64,000 nt of DNA, taken from the NCBI GenBank assembly GCA_947176065.1, contig CAMWPB010000005.1:30273-94272 (forward strand), written 5' to 3'. Of the stretch, positions 8,857 to 16,766 are shown in pieces; the first letter of the stretch is position 1, and each line of letters starts with the position of its first letter. This stretch comes from an uncultured Lachnospiraceae bacterium. GTDB taxonomy: Bacteria; Bacillota; Clostridia; Lachnospirales; Lachnospiraceae. The notes beneath the pieces are model-generated. The model saw only the letters and a program-made list of their open reading frames with translations. It searched no databases and was not told where the DNA came from. The position numbers were made by a program, and so were the translations under genes.

Positions 8857-9261
8857 ATGAAGAATACTTATGTGCGCGTGAAAGGCATTATCAAAAAGGG
8901 AGATACTTATCTTCTCTTAAAGAGATGGGTGGACGACCGTATTCCCGATCCCTTTGTCTGGGAGTTTATCGATGCGGAGGTGCCCCACGGAGAGGCGCCC
9001 GATGAGACGATGCTAAATGCGATCACGGAGCTTTTGTCCATAAGCGGCAGGATTGATAAGGTTGAGTATACATGGTCCCAGCTTCTCGGCGAGACCCACT
9101 GTGTGGGCATCGCATACATCTGCTCCATCCCGGAGGAAGAGGAACCCAATATTGTCCTGTCTGAGGATTACGGGAGCTACGAGTGGGTGAAGAGAAAAGA
9201 TTTTTCGAAGTACATTGAGAACCAGTATGTGCTGAAGGATTTGGAGGGTAAAGCGCTGTGA
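8857..9261 (+). CDS. Nudix-fold protein with degenerate Nudix box
   Basis: Protein of 134 residues with the Nudix beta-grasp pattern (KGIIKKGDTYLLLKRW; YEWVKRKDF near the end). The segment that should be the catalytic box G-x5-E-x7-REUXEEXGU reads GEAPDETMLNAITELLSISG. The arginine and the acidic pair that hold the metal are missing, so hydrolysis is doubtful and a binding or regulatory role is more likely. The start at 8857 follows AAGGGAGAG. The stop overlaps the GTG start of pyrF by 4 bp, an unusual coupling that points to a nucleotide-related role. Confidence 0.7.
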   Translation: MKNTYVRVKGIIKKGDTYLLLKRWVDDRIPDPFVWEFIDAEVPHGEAPDETMLNAITELLSISGRIDKVEYTWSQLLGETHCVGIAYICSIPEEEEPNIVLSEDYGSYEWVKRKDFSKYIENQYVLKDLEGKAL

Positions 9262-10208
9262 TTAACGTACTGACAGAGAAGATTAAGAAACTGGAGGCGC
9301 CTATCGTGGTGGGACTTGATCCTACCATGAAGTTTGTGCCGGAGCATATCAAAAAGCAGGCGTTTGCCGAGTACGGGGAAACCATGAAAGGTGCGGCGGA
9401 AGCGGTCTGGCTTTTTAATAAGGGGATTGTGGATGCGGTCTGCGACCTCGTTCCGGCGGTAAAGCCGCAGATCGCCATGTATGAGCAGTTCGGCGTGGAA
9501 GGGATGTACGCATTTCAGAAAACGGTGGCCTACTGTAAGGAGAAGGGGCTTGTGGTGATCGGTGACATCAAGCGCGGCGATATCGGTTCCACCTCCGACG
9601 CTTACGCTGTGGGTCATCTGGGACAGGTGCAGGTGGGGGATACCGTGTGCCGTGGTTTTGATGAGGATTTCGCCACGGTTAACCCGTATCTCGGTTCCGA
9701 CGGCGTGAAGCCTTTTATCGAGGTGTGTAAGAAGGAGAAGAAGGGCCTCTTTATTCTCGTAAAGACCTCCAATCCAAGCAGCGGCGAGTTTCAGGATCGT
9801 CTGGTACTGCCAGAGGGATGCACGGACGCGGCGAAGGCAAGACCGCTCTATGAAGTCGTCGGTGAGAAGGTGGCCGAGTGGGCTGCGGATCACATGGGCG
9901 AAGCATACAGCTACATCGGCGCGGTGGTGGGCGCCACTTATCCCGAAATGGGTAAGGTTTTGCGCCGTATCATGCCTAAGTCTTATATTCTGGTGCCCGG
10001 TTACGGTGCGCAGGGCGGGAAGGGCAAGGATCTGAAGCACTTTTTCAACGAGGATGGTCTGGGCGCCATCATCAATTCTTCCAGAGGCATCATTGCGGCA
10101 TACCAGCAGGAGGCTTACGCGAAATACGGGGCGGAGAACTATGCGGACGCGTCGAGGGCGGCGGTGCTTGATATGAAGGAGGATATTAAAGAGGGTATAT
10201 TCTCTTAG
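9258..10208 (+). CDS. pyrF: Orotidine-5'-phosphate decarboxylase (long type)
   Basis: Decarboxylates OMP to UMP, the last step of de novo pyrimidine synthesis, in the cytoplasm. The 316-residue length fits the long PyrF2 subfamily. Visible motifs are VVGLDPTMKFVP near the N-terminus and the catalytic D-K-x2-D region IGDIKRGDIGSTSDAY, with later VGATYPEMG and PGYGAQGG phosphate-binding loops. It starts at a GTG overlapping the stop of the Nudix-like gene. No other pyr genes are in the window. A perfect 15-bp stem follows 32 bp after the stop. Confidence 0.93.
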   Translation: MINVLTEKIKKLEAPIVVGLDPTMKFVPEHIKKQAFAEYGETMKGAAEAVWLFNKGIVDAVCDLVPAVKPQIAMYEQFGVEGMYAFQKTVAYCKEKGLVVIGDIKRGDIGSTSDAYAVGHLGQVQVGDTVCRGFDEDFATVNPYLGSDGVKPFIEVCKKEKKGLFILVKTSNPSSGEFQDRLVLPEGCTDAAKARPLYEVVGEKVAEWAADHMGEAYSYIGAVVGATYPEMGKVLRRIMPKSYILVPGYGAQGGKGKDLKHFFNEDGLGAIINSSRGIIAAYQQEAYAKYGAENYADASRAAVLDMKEDIKEGIFS

Positions 10209-10240
10209 ATTTTTCTGTTTGTATATTTTGTAAAAGAAAG

Positions 10241-10282
10241 AGGCATACTATCCTTAATCATGTAAGAAAGGATAGTATGCCT
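10241..10282 (+). terminator. 15-bp perfect hairpin after pyrF that also masks the spoVAD ribosome site
   Basis: AGGCATACTATCCTT (10241-10255) pairs perfectly with AAGGATAGTATGCCT (10268-10282), loop 12 nt. The stem ends 2 nt before the spoVAD ATG (10285). The only plausible ribosome site, AAGGAT at 10268-10273, lies inside the 3' arm. It can act as a pyrF terminator or as a block on read-through translation of spoVAD. Confidence 0.65.
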
Positions 10283-10284
10283 TT

Positions 10285-11301
10285 ATGTTAGGAAAGCAGA
10301 GCATTCAGTTTGAAAAGAAACCGTACATTATAAGCAGCGCTTCCATCGTGGGCAGTAAGGAAGCAGAGGGCCCTATGGGGGAGCTTTTTGATAAGGTCGG
10401 CTATGACGACAGCTTCGGCGCGGAAAACTGGGAGGAGGCGGAGAGCCGTCTGCAGAAGGAGGCGCTGGAGATCGCGCTCTCCAAGGCGGGACTTACCAAA
10501 CAGGATATGCAGATGGTGTTTGCGGGGGATCTGCTGGGGCAGTCTATCGCCAGCAGCTTCGGATTGGCCGGATATCAGCTTCCCCATGTAGGGCTTTACG
10601 GCGCCTGTTCTACCTGCGGCCTGTCCTTAACTATGGGCAGCGCGGTGGTTTCGGCCGGGTTTGCCGAGAAGGTGGCTTGCATCACGTCCAGTCACTTCGC
10701 CAGCGCGGAGAAAGAGTTCCGATTTCCACTCTCATACGGAAACCAGCGGCCAAAGTCGGCAACATGGACGGTGACGGGCAGCGGCGCGTTCCTTGTTTCA
10801 TCGAAGCCGGGAAAACAGGCGCGGGCTGTGATAGAGGGCGTAACGGTCGGTAAGATTGTGGATTACGGGGTGAAGGATTCCATGAATATGGGCGCGTGCA
10901 TGGCTCCTGCAGCCGCTGACACAGTCGTGCAGCATCTGGCGGATTTCGGCAGGGAACCGAAGGATTATGACAGGATCATAACCGGTGACCTCGGAATGGT
11001 AGGGCAGAAACTTTTGTTTGATCTGCTTGCCAAGAAGCATATCGACATCACCAGACAGCACATGGACTGCGGCATCGAGATCTATGACAGCGAGAAGCAG
11101 CACACGGACGCGGGCGGCTCGGGCTGCGGGTGCAGCGCGGTGGTGCTGTCGGCATATATTCTGAAAAAGATAGAGGAAGGCATTTGGAAGAGAGTGCTTT
11201 TTCTGCCCACGGGGGCGCTCTTAAGCAAAACCAGTTTCAATGAAGGGCAGTCGATCCCGGGCATTGCGCATGGGGTGGTGCTGGAGCATTATCAGGGATA
11301 A
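10285..11301 (+). CDS. spoVAD: Stage V sporulation protein AD
   Basis: Thiolase-fold subunit of the SpoVA channel that moves dipicolinic acid into the forespore and out at germination; SpoVAD binds dipicolinate. The 338-residue length is typical. Family signatures include the start QSIQFEKKPYIISSASIVG, the YGACSTCGLSLTMG segment around the thiolase-like cysteine, the SSHFASAEKEFRFP block, and the C-terminal GCGCSAVVLSAYIL. No spoVAC or spoVAE is adjacent; spoVAE is at 17.5 kb and spoVAC is not in the window. The ribosome site is buried in a hairpin. A strong terminator follows. Confidence 0.93.
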   Translation: MLGKQSIQFEKKPYIISSASIVGSKEAEGPMGELFDKVGYDDSFGAENWEEAESRLQKEALEIALSKAGLTKQDMQMVFAGDLLGQSIASSFGLAGYQLPHVGLYGACSTCGLSLTMGSAVVSAGFAEKVACITSSHFASAEKEFRFPLSYGNQRPKSATWTVTGSGAFLVSSKPGKQARAVIEGVTVGKIVDYGVKDSMNMGACMAPAAADTVVQHLADFGREPKDYDRIITGDLGMVGQKLLFDLLAKKHIDITRQHMDCGIEIYDSEKQHTDAGGSGCGCSAVVLSAYILKKIEEGIWKRVLFLPTGALLSKTSFNEGQSIPGIAHGVVLEHYQG

Positions 11302-11319
11302 GGTCAGACAGGGAATCGG

Positions 11320-11346
11320 AAGGCCGGGCGGTGAGCCCGGCCTTTG
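11320..11346 (+). terminator. Rho-independent terminator of spoVAD
   Basis: AAGGCCGGGC (11320-11329), loop GGTGA, GCCCGGCCTT (11335-11344), then T-rich sequence. Confidence 0.85.
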
Positions 11347-11388
11347 TGTGTGTCGATAAAATGTTGAAAAATATCTGCTCTCGTCTCT

Positions 11389-11442
11389 AAAGTTATGTAA
11401 ACTATGCCTGCAAAGACAAAATATTCCAAAAGTTATGTAAAC
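11389..11442 (+). repeat. Direct repeat AAAGTTATGTAAAC, two copies 40 bp apart
   Basis: The 14-mer AAAGTTATGTAAAC occurs at 11389-11402 and 11429-11442 in the AT-rich gap before the surface-protein gene. The spacing is about four helical turns, as expected for a regulator bound on one DNA face. Both contain the 10-mer TTATGTAAAC that is strongly over-represented in the window. Confidence 0.6.
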
Positions 11443-11511
11443 CCCACATACAAAATATACCCCAAAAAGTGCAATCTGTACCATTTCAATGGAAAAATAG
11501 TATTTTTCATG

Positions 11512-11517
11512 TATAAT
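11512..11517 (+). promoter_or_regulatory. Candidate -10 box for the surface-protein gene
   Basis: TATAAT lies 85 bp before the start at 11602 in an AT-rich 300-bp gap. No good -35 hexamer is at the right distance, so an activator (for example at the 40-bp-spaced repeats) may be required. Confidence 0.35.
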
Positions 11518-11601
11518 GTGATAACTACTTATGTCAAATTTCTACAAAAAAAACACTATTTTGCCGTGGTGAGAGCGGCTTACGGGAGGAGAAGAAATAA
11601 G

Positions 11602-14600
11602 ATGGATGAACAACGTGCATGGTTAAGAGCAAGAAGAAAGAGACGTCTGCGCATACTGGCAGTGATACTCTGCGCCTGTGTGCTGTTTACGACCTATCCG
11701 AATATTCTGGAGACGCTTTCCGTCTTTGCGGCGGCGGAAACGGAGCAGTCAGAAGAGCAGCATATTTCGGATGATACGGCGCCGCCCGATACGCCGGAAA
11801 CGGTGCCGGGAGCGGAGGATAGCGAAAAATCACCGGGGGGGGGTATAACCGACGATACCGAAGCTGACCCGGAGGACGAAGAGAACGAAGATAGCGGAGA
11901 GAACGAAGATAGCGGAGAGAACGAAGATAGCGGAGAGAACGAAGATAGCAGAGAGAACGAAGATAACGGAGAGACAGACGCAGCCGATACAGAGGATCAT
12001 GGCGGCGAAGAGGAAGAGGGCCAGCCGTCAGACATAGAGCAGGGGGATGACGGAGAAGGCGATGATACAGTCAGTGATGTGGAAACCGTGTCTTCTGATC
12101 AACAGGAAGAAAGCGGTACAGACGCCGTGATACAGATTTTGCTGAATCGGATAGCGGCATTGCCGGATGCAGAGGAATATCTTGCAGCAGAACCGGATAT
12201 GGACGATGAGGAAGCCTATGCGGCATGGGAAGAAAAGCTGTATGAGTATGCAGAGGAAGCCCTTGTCATCTGGGAGGAATACGGGGCGCTGACGGAAGAA
12301 CAGCAGGCATGGTTTTCCGAAGAAAATTTGGAGAAATTGACAGCCTGGGCGGAGATTGCAAAAACAGTCAGGGAAAGTGCACAGGTGATGGCGGCAGCAT
12401 TAGCCAACAGCGGTACTTGCGGGGATAATGTGAGATGGACTTTCGACAGCGCGACAGGCGTGCTGACCATCAGTGGAAAAGGAGCGATGACAGATTATTC
12501 TAACTATGGAAGTCCATTTTGTGAAAACAGTGATATCATAAAGATTATCATTAAGGATGACGTGACGAGCATAGGGAATAGTGCATTTTGGCGCTGTGAG
12601 TCTTTGACGGAGGTGGAAATACCGTCCAGTGTGACAAGAATAGGGTCGTTCGCATTTCAGGAATGTAAGTCTTTGACGGAGGTGGAAATACCGTCCAGTG
12701 TGACAAGTATAGGACAGCAGGCATTTTTTGCTTCCGGTTTACAAAGTATTGCAATACCGTTCAGTGTGGCAAGTATAGAGAATTATACTTTTTCTAGTTG
12801 CAGTGGTTTGAAAAGTGTGGAGATACCGTCCAGCGTGACAAGCATAGGGGATGGTGCATTTATGTCATGTGGGTCTTTAACGGAGGTGGAAATACCGTCC
12901 AGTGTGATAAGTATAGGAGAGCAGGTATTTTTTGCGTGTATGTCTTTGACGGACGTGACAATACCAGACAGCGTGGAAAGTATAGATGGTTATGCGTTCG
13001 GGATGTGTCGTGCTCTGACTACGGTGAGCTTTCAAAGGAAGGAGCCTCCAACATCGGGCGAAGATATATTTACATTATGTTCTGGTTTAACCAACATCTA
13101 TATCCCCTCGTGCCAGTATCTGGAAGCATATCGGGCGATTGCAGGGAGTGATTATCAAGGCCAAATAACGGCATCCGACCATGACGGGTTTACCTATACC
13201 GCCAACGACGCAGTGCTTACACAGACATGTACATGCGGCAGTGTGTCCGCCACCGCAACGCTTTCCGTAAGAGAGGGGGCAGACCTGAGTTATACGGGAA
13301 GCGCGATTACGCCGGTGCAGGTCACTTACAGCAGTGACTGGGCAGAGCAGGACGGCAATAAGCCGGATGATACTTCGATTAGCTATGTGAATAACATCAA
13401 TCCCGGAACGGCAACAGCAAAGCTGACGATTGGAGAGGCAACGGCGGAGATTTCCTTTACGATCACGCCGCCGTCCTATCGTGTAACCCTGCATACCAAC
13501 GGAGGAGAGGGCGGCACAGACCTGACTTCCTATACCTATGGAACGGGAGCAGCTTTGCCCACAGACTGGAAGAAAACCGGCTATACTTTTTCGGGCTGGT
13601 ATGACAATGAGCGTTTCACTGGAACAGCGGTAACAAGTATTTCGACTGCTGATACCGGGGATAAGGAGTATTGGGCGAAGTGGACGGATAACATCGCTCC
13701 GGTTATCGGTAAGCTTACGTTTAATTATCAGCCGATAAACTTGTGGCACTGGCTGATTGGAAAAGACAGCCTGATCATAACGGTGCCTGTTACGGAAGAA
13801 GGCAGCGGGGCAGATGAAATAACTTATACCGTGACGCCGGATGGCGGTACGGCAAAGATGGAAACATCAACAATTAAGAATGGTGTGGCAGAGATTACTG
13901 TTTCTGCGGATTTCAAGGGAACGATTTCTATTGTCTGCACCGACAGGGCAGGTAACACATCGGCAGGCGTGACTGTGGGAGCGGACTTAAACGCAGACGG
14001 TATCATTATTGAGGATAAGGCGCCGGACATCACCACCGATGCCAGAACGGACTACTACGACACCCCCACGGCTGTTAATGTAACGGTAAAGGACGATACA
14101 AACAATGCAATTACGGCGGGGATCGCCTCTGTCACCTATCAGGTCGGGGACGGCACGGAACGGGCTGTTAGCGTTAATACAAGCGCATTGCAGGCGGAAG
14201 TCACCTTTAACATCCCTGCATCAGAGATACCCACGGGCATTACGGAGATTAAAATAACCGCTAAAGATAATGCAGGGAATGAAGCCGCAAAGAGTATAAC
14301 CATAAAGGTCAAAGGGCCGGAAAAACAGCCGGAGGCAGAGATTGATTACCGGGAGGCACAGCTGACAGGACTTGTCCCGGGTGGGACCTACAGCATAGAC
14401 GGCACGGAAATCACGGCGGATCAGGAAGGATGCATACCGATTGACGAAAGCTGGTTTGGAACCACCGTCAGTATTGTCAGGAAGGGTAACGGCAGCGAGA
14501 CAAGCGACAGCGGGGAACAGAGCGTTTCCGTTTCTGCAAGACCGAAGAGACCCACGCCCACAGCCGTAGACGTGAGTACGGCGGGAGGCACAGGCCAGCT

Positions 14601-15807
14601 GACCGGGCTGACAGCGGGCGTTACTTATGAGGTCTCCACGGACGGCGGCAAAACATGGGTGAGCCGGACGGCGGACGGAAGCGGCCAGATCACAGGGCTT
14701 GCGCCCGGCACTTATGTTGTGCGCGTAAAAGCCGGAGCCGACAGCTTTGCCAGCGAAAACAGTGATCCGGCAGTGATAGGTGCATACCGGGTCAGAGTGA
14801 CCTTTATGGCAAACGGGGATATCTACCGGGAGATTTCCGTAGATTATGGCACAGACTTAACGGATATTCCTGCCGTACCGCCTAAGAATGATGCGGGGGA
14901 TCAGATCTATACAGGCGCGTGGTGCATGGACGAACAGGGAACAACGCCCGCCGTATTCACGAATATCGCCGCTGACATGACAGTCTATGCGGTCTACACG
15001 GCAGCTTACACCGTTACCCTGCAGGGCGGCACAGGTTATACCCTGTCGGCGGAGTCCGGCAGCGAAAGCCCCGTGAAAGAGGGCGGCAGCTTTACCTTCC
15101 GCTTTGCATTGGCAAGCGGTTATCAGAAGACCGCAAGCTTTGCAGTCAAAGTAAACGGCGTGAAAGTGGAACTGGCGGCGGACGGCACCCATACCATCAG
15201 CGGTATCAGGGAGAACAAGACAGTGACCGTGGAGGGCGTTGCAAAGAAACCGGGCGGAAAACCGTCAAATCCCGGCGGCGGCAAAGACAAAGAGGACGAC
15301 CCGAAACCGGAGCCGGAGCCGGAGGCCCCGGAGCCCGATAAACCGACACTGAAACCTTCCGTAACTCCGCCTGCGAAAGCTACACCGCCTGCACCGGGAA
15401 CAACACCCCCTGCGGCAGAAAAGGAGCCGGAGGACAGGAAACCGAAAACCACGCAGAAACAGGAGGAAAACGGAGCACAGAAAGAAAGCGGGGCGACGGA
15501 AAAAGAACAGGAACCGAAGGACACAGACACGCAGGATGCGGGGACGCAAAGCACAGATGAACAGACACAGGCGGCGGACAGCGCGGATGCCGGACAGACT
15601 GAAGAAGAACTGCAGGAGGGAAAGTGGGAAATTCAGACCGAAGGCGGCGCAGGAGCAGACAATGGAGTGAAATGCGGACTGTGCCATATCTGTCCGACAT
15701 TTTTGGGGATATGTTACTTTATCTGGCTGGCGGTTATCATTGCAGTGATTCTGGCTGTAATTCTTGTGGTGATATACCGTAGGAAAAAGAGGGAATTTGC
15801 CCGGTGA
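11602..15807 (+). CDS. Large BspA-like surface protein with leucine-rich and InlB-type repeats
   Basis: Cell-surface protein of 1401 residues. Order: basic N-terminus and signal sequence (about residues 10-45); an acidic low-complexity part with five copies of the hexapeptide ENEDSG or variants (about 94-123); BspA-type leucine-rich repeats of 23 residues (about 313-493, unit like SLTEVEIPSSVTSIG); an InlB B-repeat/Listeria-Bacteroides repeat (about 623-695); Ig-like and SLAP-like modules; a second MucBP/InlB-like segment near 1070; a Pro/Glu/Lys-rich stalk (about 1215-1345); a Cys-rich motif CGLCHICPTFLGIC and a TM helix with a basic tail. No LPXTG is seen. Start chosen at ATG 11602 after GGGAGGAG. 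Adhesion is a likely role. A nine-G tract at 11835-11843 is a candidate phase switch. Confidence 0.85.
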   Translation: MDEQRAWLRARRKRRLRILAVILCACVLFTTYPNILETLSVFAAAETEQSEEQHISDDTAPPDTPETVPGAEDSEKSPGGGITDDTEADPEDEENEDSGENEDSGENEDSGENEDSRENEDNGETDAADTEDHGGEEEEGQPSDIEQGDDGEGDDTVSDVETVSSDQQEESGTDAVIQILLNRIAALPDAEEYLAAEPDMDDEEAYAAWEEKLYEYAEEALVIWEEYGALTEEQQAWFSEENLEKLTAWAEIAKTVRESAQVMAAALANSGTCGDNVRWTFDSATGVLTISGKGAMTDYSNYGSPFCENSDIIKIIIKDDVTSIGNSAFWRCESLTEVEIPSSVTRIGSFAFQECKSLTEVEIPSSVTSIGQQAFFASGLQSIAIPFSVASIENYTFSSCSGLKSVEIPSSVTSIGDGAFMSCGSLTEVEIPSSVISIGEQVFFACMSLTDVTIPDSVESIDGYAFGMCRALTTVSFQRKEPPTSGEDIFTLCSGLTNIYIPSCQYLEAYRAIAGSDYQGQITASDHDGFTYTANDAVLTQTCTCGSVSATATLSVREGADLSYTGSAITPVQVTYSSDWAEQDGNKPDDTSISYVNNINPGTATAKLTIGEATAEISFTITPPSYRVTLHTNGGEGGTDLTSYTYGTGAALPTDWKKTGYTFSGWYDNERFTGTAVTSISTADTGDKEYWAKWTDNIAPVIGKLTFNYQPINLWHWLIGKDSLIITVPVTEEGSGADEITYTVTPDGGTAKMETSTIKNGVAEITVSADFKGTISIVCTDRAGNTSAGVTVGADLNADGIIIEDKAPDITTDARTDYYDTPTAVNVTVKDDTNNAITAGIASVTYQVGDGTERAVSVNTSALQAEVTFNIPASEIPTGITEIKITAKDNAGNEAAKSITIKVKGPEKQPEAEIDYREAQLTGLVPGGTYSIDGTEITADQEGCIPIDESWFGTTVSIVRKGNGSETSDSGEQSVSVSARPKRPTPTAVDVSTAGGTGQLTGLTAGVTYEVSTDGGKTWVSRTADGSGQITGLAPGTYVVRVKAGADSFASENSDPAVIGAYRVRVTFMANGDIYREISVDYGTDLTDIPAVPPKNDAGDQIYTGAWCMDEQGTTPAVFTNIAADMTVYAVYTAAYTVTLQGGTGYTLSAESGSESPVKEGGSFTFRFALASGYQKTASFAVKVNGVKVELAADGTHTISGIRENKTVTVEGVAKKPGGKPSNPGGGKDKEDDPKPEPEPEAPEPDKPTLKPSVTPPAKATPPAPGTTPPAAEKEPEDRKPKTTQKQEENGAQKESGATEKEQEPKDTDTQDAGTQSTDEQTQAADSADAGQTEEELQEGKWEIQTEGGAGADNGVKCGLCHICPTFLGICYFIWLAVIIAVILAVILVVIYRRKKREFAR
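11835..11843 (+). repeat. Nine-G homopolymer in the surface-protein gene
   Basis: Nine consecutive G near codon 78. Losing one base gives a TAA at once; gaining one gives a TGA about 24 bases later. It is therefore positioned as an on/off slippage switch. Confidence 0.8.
11881..11970 (+). repeat. 18-bp tandem repeat, five units, in coding sequence
   Basis: Five units of GAGAACGAAGATAGCGGA, the first three identical and the last two with single changes. The unit length is a multiple of three, so copy-number change would lengthen or shorten the acidic linker without breaking the frame. Confidence 0.9.
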
Positions 15808-16038
15808 TGATCCGTTTTCCCATGTCGGGTTCCGCAACTAACAGGTTCAGATCCGTTCTCTCTGTGTGCCATAAATGAATACTCCCCGGATGGTTTCCTG
15901 TGGAAGTGTGCGGTCTGAAAAATGAGATGACAGCCCGCCCCGGTTTGTGGTAGACTTATCTGGTATGGATCAGGCGTCAGAAAAGATGAGACTCCAGCCA
16001 GTGCCCGGAAGATACTTAAGAAGGAAGTGGGAATCGGC

Positions 16039-16269
16039 ATGAGAGAGATGGAATTTAAGATGGAGCGCCCGGGTCTTCTCAAGGAAGGGGACCGGGTTAC
16101 GGTGACGGAGGGCGTTCTTCCCAGCAACTACTATTATACGATAGACCCGTCCCTTGCCATGTCAGGCAACTTCCCTTTCCGGGAGAGAATGTTAGAGCGG
16201 GAGGGTGTGGTGACCGAAGTGAAAGAGACCGCCAGAGGGTATTATGTGGTGGCAAGATTCGGGGAATAA
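16039..16269 (+). CDS. Small conserved-looking protein of unknown function
   Basis: Protein of 76 residues that I do not recognise. It is charged, with an N-terminal stretch GLLKEGDRVTVTEG and a C-terminal GVVTEVKETARGYYVVARF, which together suggest a small beta-barrel (SH3-like or KOW-like) fold. That is inference from the alternating pattern and glycine turns only. ATG 16039 is preceded by AAGGAAG; GTG 16027 and ATG 16048 are alternatives. It ends 23 bp before ridA and is probably co-transcribed with it. Confidence 0.6.
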   Translation: MREMEFKMERPGLLKEGDRVTVTEGVLPSNYYYTIDPSLAMSGNFPFRERMLEREGVVTEVKETARGYYVVARFGE

Positions 16270-16292
16270 AAATGGAAAGAGAGGGAAGTGTT

Positions 16293-16670
16293 ATGTTAAC
16301 TAAAGTGTCTACAGACAAAGCGCCGGCGGCCATCGGGCCTTATTCGCAGGGAATCATCGCGGGGGATTTTCTCTTCGCGTCGGGGCAGATTCCGATTGAC
16401 CCTGCCACCGGGGAAATCAAGGGTAAGGACGTGACCGAACAGGCGGAGCAGGCCATGAAGAACGTGGGCGCGATTCTGACGGAGGCGGGCACGGATTACA
16501 CAAAGGTTGTAAAGACCACCTGTTTTCTTGCGGAGATGGCTGATTTTGCGGCATTTAACGCGGTATACGAGAAGTATTTCACCGAGAAACCGGCGAGAAG
16601 CTGTGTGGCTGTGAAACAGCTCCCGAAGGATGTGCTCTGTGAGGTGGAGGTTATGGCGTATTTAAAGTAG
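16293..16670 (+). CDS. ridA: RidA family enamine/imine deaminase
   Basis: Hydrolyses reactive enamine/imine intermediates made by PLP enzymes, releasing ammonia and ketoacid. The 125-residue length is standard. Signatures are the N-terminal APAAIGPYSQG, the SGQIPIDPATG loop, and the conserved arginine in the ARSCVAVKQLPKDVLCEVEV block. Start chosen at ATG 16293 after GAGGGAAG; the in-frame ATG at 16272 would add seven atypical residues. Downstream is a cluster of three GTTTACATAA motifs. Confidence 0.92.
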   Translation: MLTKVSTDKAPAAIGPYSQGIIAGDFLFASGQIPIDPATGEIKGKDVTEQAEQAMKNVGAILTEAGTDYTKVVKTTCFLAEMADFAAFNAVYEKYFTEKPARSCVAVKQLPKDVLCEVEVMAYLK

Positions 16671-16695
16671 CGCAGATACCCATGCGAGTTTTCTG

Positions 16696-16763
16696 GTTTA
16701 CATAAATTCATATACATCTTGAATTGGCATGGTTTACATAAGTTGGAAGAAAGGTTTACATAA
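16696..16763. repeat. Three GTTTACATAA motifs before the shikimate kinase gene
   Basis: GTTTACATAA occurs at 16696-16705, 16732-16741 and 16754-16763, each preceded by G, in the 96-bp gap between ridA and the shikimate kinase gene. The last copy touches the ribosome site (AAAGG, 16750-16754) and ends 3 bp before the ATG, so a bound protein could block initiation. The motif is the reverse complement of TTATGTAAAC. Confidence 0.65.
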
Positions 16764-16766
16764 GTA

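Noticed and set aside
11881..11970. Tandem 18-bp units as a possible CRISPR or direct-repeat array
   Set aside because: Units are adjacent without spacers and stay in the reading frame of the surface protein.
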